Positions 7,741-8,949 of a stretch of 8,949 nt of DNA are shown here, in pieces. The translations under genes were made by a program, and so were the position numbers. Below the pieces are notes generated by a model. The model worked only from the letters and a program-made list of their open reading frames with translations, searched no databases and had not been told where the DNA came from. Each line of letters starts with the position of its first letter. Position 1 is the first letter of the stretch. This DNA comes from Dethiosulfatibacter sp. (GTDB lineage: Bacteria; Bacillota_A; Clostridia; Tissierellales; Dethiosulfatibacteraceae), in the NCBI GenBank assembly GCA_019084435.1, contig JAHRFV010000233.1:1-8949 (forward strand), read 5' to 3'.

Positions 7741-8312
7741 TGATGAAAGAAATTGAAGTTAAGATATTGAATATTGAACCTGAAGTGATGAAAAACAAAT
7801 TACTTGCCCTAGGAGCTGTCAAAGTAAAGGATGAGAAACAAATCAACATGATATTTGACACAAAGGATTTTTATTTGGACAATAGCTCAAATGGCTACGC
7901 CAGAATCAGGGTAACTGAAGACACTTTGAATAATCGTCAAGAGAAAACCTTCACATTGAAAAAAAACATTACAACCGATGGTGTCCGAGAAAATACTGAA
8001 TATAACATGGAACTGACGGATGATGAAAAGATGGTGCAGATATTATTTGGCTTAGGCTACGAACTGAAGCATACTGGCAAAAAACACCGAACTTCATATG
8101 AGTTTGATGGGATACTATTTGAAATTGATATCTGGGACAATGACACTTATCCTTTTCCATACATGGAAATAGAAGTCAATAAAGAAGAGGACATCAATAG
8201 AGCTATAAAAATGCTAGATATCGATAAATGCAATGTCACTACAAAATCTATACAGCAATTAAGAAAAGAACTGGAGATAGGAAATGATAGAAATAAAAAA
8301 AATGGCGTTTAA
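7740..8312 (+). CDS. CYTH domain protein (class IV adenylate cyclase/thiamine-triphosphatase-like)
   Basis: CYTH (triphosphate tunnel metalloenzyme) domain of 190 aa. The signature ExExK is at the N-terminus (E4, E6, K8 in KEIEVKIL). Charged tunnel residues follow on successive beta strands: ARIR (R55, R57), TLKK (K74, K75), EFDGILFEIDIW (E128, D130) and YMEIEV (E143, E145). These enzymes bind and usually hydrolyse or cyclise triphosphate compounds with Mg2+ or Mn2+, such as inorganic triphosphate, thiamine triphosphate or ATP. The class-IV-cyclase label often given to such genes is a family name and not a demonstrated activity. The ATG shares one base with the preceding stop (TAATG), and a second ATG follows immediately at 7743. 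The nearest ribosome binding site is AAAGGAG (7719-7725), 14 bases away, so reinitiation after the upstream gene is likely. Substrate unknown. Confidence 0.87.
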   Translation: MMKEIEVKILNIEPEVMKNKLLALGAVKVKDEKQINMIFDTKDFYLDNSSNGYARIRVTEDTLNNRQEKTFTLKKNITTDGVRENTEYNMELTDDEKMVQILFGLGYELKHTGKKHRTSYEFDGILFEIDIWDNDTYPFPYMEIEVNKEEDINRAIKMLDIDKCNVTTKSIQQLRKELEIGNDRNKKNGV

Positions 8313-8784
8313 AACAAAATCAGAGCTTTATGAGTTTTTAGACAGAAGTATTGCTGCAATCCTAAAGGACGAGTCAGATTGGTTGGCGAATCTATGCAAT
8401 ACCACTGCTTTGATTTGGGATGTGATGAAGGATATCAACTGGGTAGGTTTCTATCTTATTAAAGAGGGGCAGCTTGTTTTAGGACCATTTCAAGGAAAAC
8501 TAGCTTGCACAAGAATTAACCTTGGAGAGGGTGTCTGCGGGACTTCAGCAGAAAGACGTGAATCTATAGTAGTTGAGGATGTTCACGCATTCTCTGGTCA
8601 TATTGCCTGCGATAGCGCTTCAAATTCTGAATTGGTAGTGCCCATCGTATTGGACGATAGAATTCTTGGGGTACTCGATATTGATAGCCCTCAATACAAA
8701 AGATTTGATATTGAGGATAAAGAAGGATTTGAAAGAATTGTGGAAACAATATTAAAACATATAGAATTCCCCTCAAAATACTGA
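8284..8784 (+). CDS. msrC: Free methionine-(R)-sulfoxide reductase (GAF-domain fRMsr)
   Basis: GAF-fold enzyme of 166 aa that reduces free L-methionine-(R)-sulfoxide, an oxidative-damage product, using cysteine chemistry recycled by thioredoxin; cytosolic. The three family cysteines are visible: C75 in KLACTRI, C85 in GVCGTSA and C109 in HIACDSASNSE. Their spacing (10 and 24 residues) equals that of C84, C94 and C118 in the E. coli enzyme. Other conserved blocks are DINWVGFYL (50-58), LVLGPFQGK (64-72), and VPIVLDDRILGVLDIDSP (119-136). The chosen ATG has GGAG (8273-8276) 7 bases upstream and overlaps the CYTH gene by 29 bases. A second in-frame ATG (8302) also lies in the overlap but has no ribosome binding site. 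It is probably the last gene of the operon, yet no clear terminator follows. The gene is complete and its identification is firm. Confidence 0.93.
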   Translation: MIEIKKMAFKTKSELYEFLDRSIAAILKDESDWLANLCNTTALIWDVMKDINWVGFYLIKEGQLVLGPFQGKLACTRINLGEGVCGTSAERRESIVVEDVHAFSGHIACDSASNSELVVPIVLDDRILGVLDIDSPQYKRFDIEDKEGFERIVETILKHIEFPSKY

Positions 8785-8793
8785 TAGGTGCTA

Positions 8794-8822
8794 TTGACTT
8801 ATACTCAATCTTAGCGTAAAGT
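8794..8822 (+). promoter_or_regulatory. Possible promoter upstream of the right-edge ORF
   Basis: TTGACT (8794-8799, five of six to the -35 consensus) and TAAAGT (8817-8822, four of six to the -10) are separated by exactly 17 bases, just after the sulfoxide reductase stop. A transcript from here would include the whole hairpin at 8842-8909. A second -10-like TATGAT occurs at 8864-8869 but has no matching -35. Weak call. Confidence 0.25.
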
Positions 8823-8841
8823 TATTGTAGGAAAAAAATAT

Positions 8842-8909
8842 AAAAAGAAAGTCTCTTTCGTGTTATGATAAGTTTGCTAACAAAATCTAACAGAAGGAGC
8901 TTTCTTTTT
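8842..8909 (+). repeat. Long imperfect inverted repeat covering the ribosome binding site of the next ORF
   Basis: AAAAAGAAAG (8842-8851) is the exact reverse complement of CTTTCTTTTT (8900-8909). After one bulged T (8852), CTCTTTC (8853-8859) pairs with GAAGGAG (8893-8899) with a single T-G wobble. The loop is 33 bases (8860-8892). In RNA the right arm contains the GGAG ribosome binding site (8896-8899) and ends at the base before the ATG at 8910, so the folded form should block translation. It could be a device that keeps outside transcription from producing transposase. The left arm may also mark the end of an insertion sequence near 8851. Confidence 0.6.
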
Positions 8910-8949
8910 ATGTACAATAGTATACTACACTTTAATGAGTTTGGCATAA
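8910..8949 (+). CDS. Start of an unidentified ORF, cut by the window edge (possible transposase)
   Basis: Thirteen codons (MYNSILHFNEFGI) are present before the sequence ends. AGAAGGAG (8892-8899) lies 10 bases before the ATG, a plausible ribosome binding site buried in the hairpin described at 8842-8909. The AT-rich surroundings, the hairpin and a TCTCTTTCGTG-like sequence 50-60 bases upstream (8852-8862) recall the ends of ISL3-type insertion sequences, which suggests a transposase. The visible peptide is too short to confirm this or any other family. Confidence 0.4.
   Translation, partial: MYNSILHFNEFGI

Noticed and set aside
8785..8841. Terminator of the five-gene operon
   Set aside because: No stem longer than 4-5 bp followed by T residues is visible; the nearest hairpin (8842-8909) has a 33-base loop and its T-run is within the right arm.
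1..8949. CRISPR array, tRNA or rRNA genes, riboswitch
   Set aside because: No regularly spaced repeats and no recognisable RNA gene were found by eye; all gaps between genes are under 170 bases and mostly explained above.

Overview
The window is AT-rich, and all recognisable genes lie on the + strand with short spacers and strong GGAGG-type ribosome binding sites. This, together with the protein families present, suggests a low-GC anaerobic Firmicute (Clostridia or Tissierellia-like). That placement is an inference from style and family resemblance, not from a marker gene.

Left part (1-2370): about 100 bases that do not belong to the following gene run into a branched-chain aminotransferase (BCAT) gene that has lost its 5' end. 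A complete class I (aspartate-type) aminotransferase follows and ends in a clear intrinsic terminator. Middle (2384-3133): a nine-helix TauE/SafE-type anion exporter gene starts only 13 bases after that terminator's T-run. An AT-rich spacer of 118 bases follows and probably holds the promoter of the next operon.

Right part (3252-8784): five genes are packed end to end (overlap 4, gap 8, overlap 1, overlap 29). They encode an SbcD/YhaO-like metallophosphoesterase, a membrane-anchored SbcC/Rad50/YhaN-like ATPase, a second unrelated-looking metallophosphoesterase, a CYTH-domain triphosphate-binding protein, and a free methionine-(R)-sulfoxide reductase (fRMsr). The first two form a Mre11-Rad50-type nuclease/ATPase pair. 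The others suggest a housekeeping or stress-repair operon dealing with DNA ends, phosphorylated metabolites and oxidative damage, although no joint function can be proved from sequence. Two points stand out. The SbcD-like protein has Arg where the family's catalytic His normally sits (GNRD for GNHD). The ATPase carries a transmembrane hairpin in the middle of its coiled coil where SbcC/Rad50 has a zinc hook.

Right edge (8785-8949): intergenic DNA leads to a long hairpin that buries the ribosome binding site of a new ORF, of which only 13 codons are in the window. This looks like the start of a transposase gene of an insertion sequence, but the ORF is too short to identify. The truncated BCAT gene on the left and this possible element on the right suggest, without proof, that the segment is bordered by mobile or repeated DNA.
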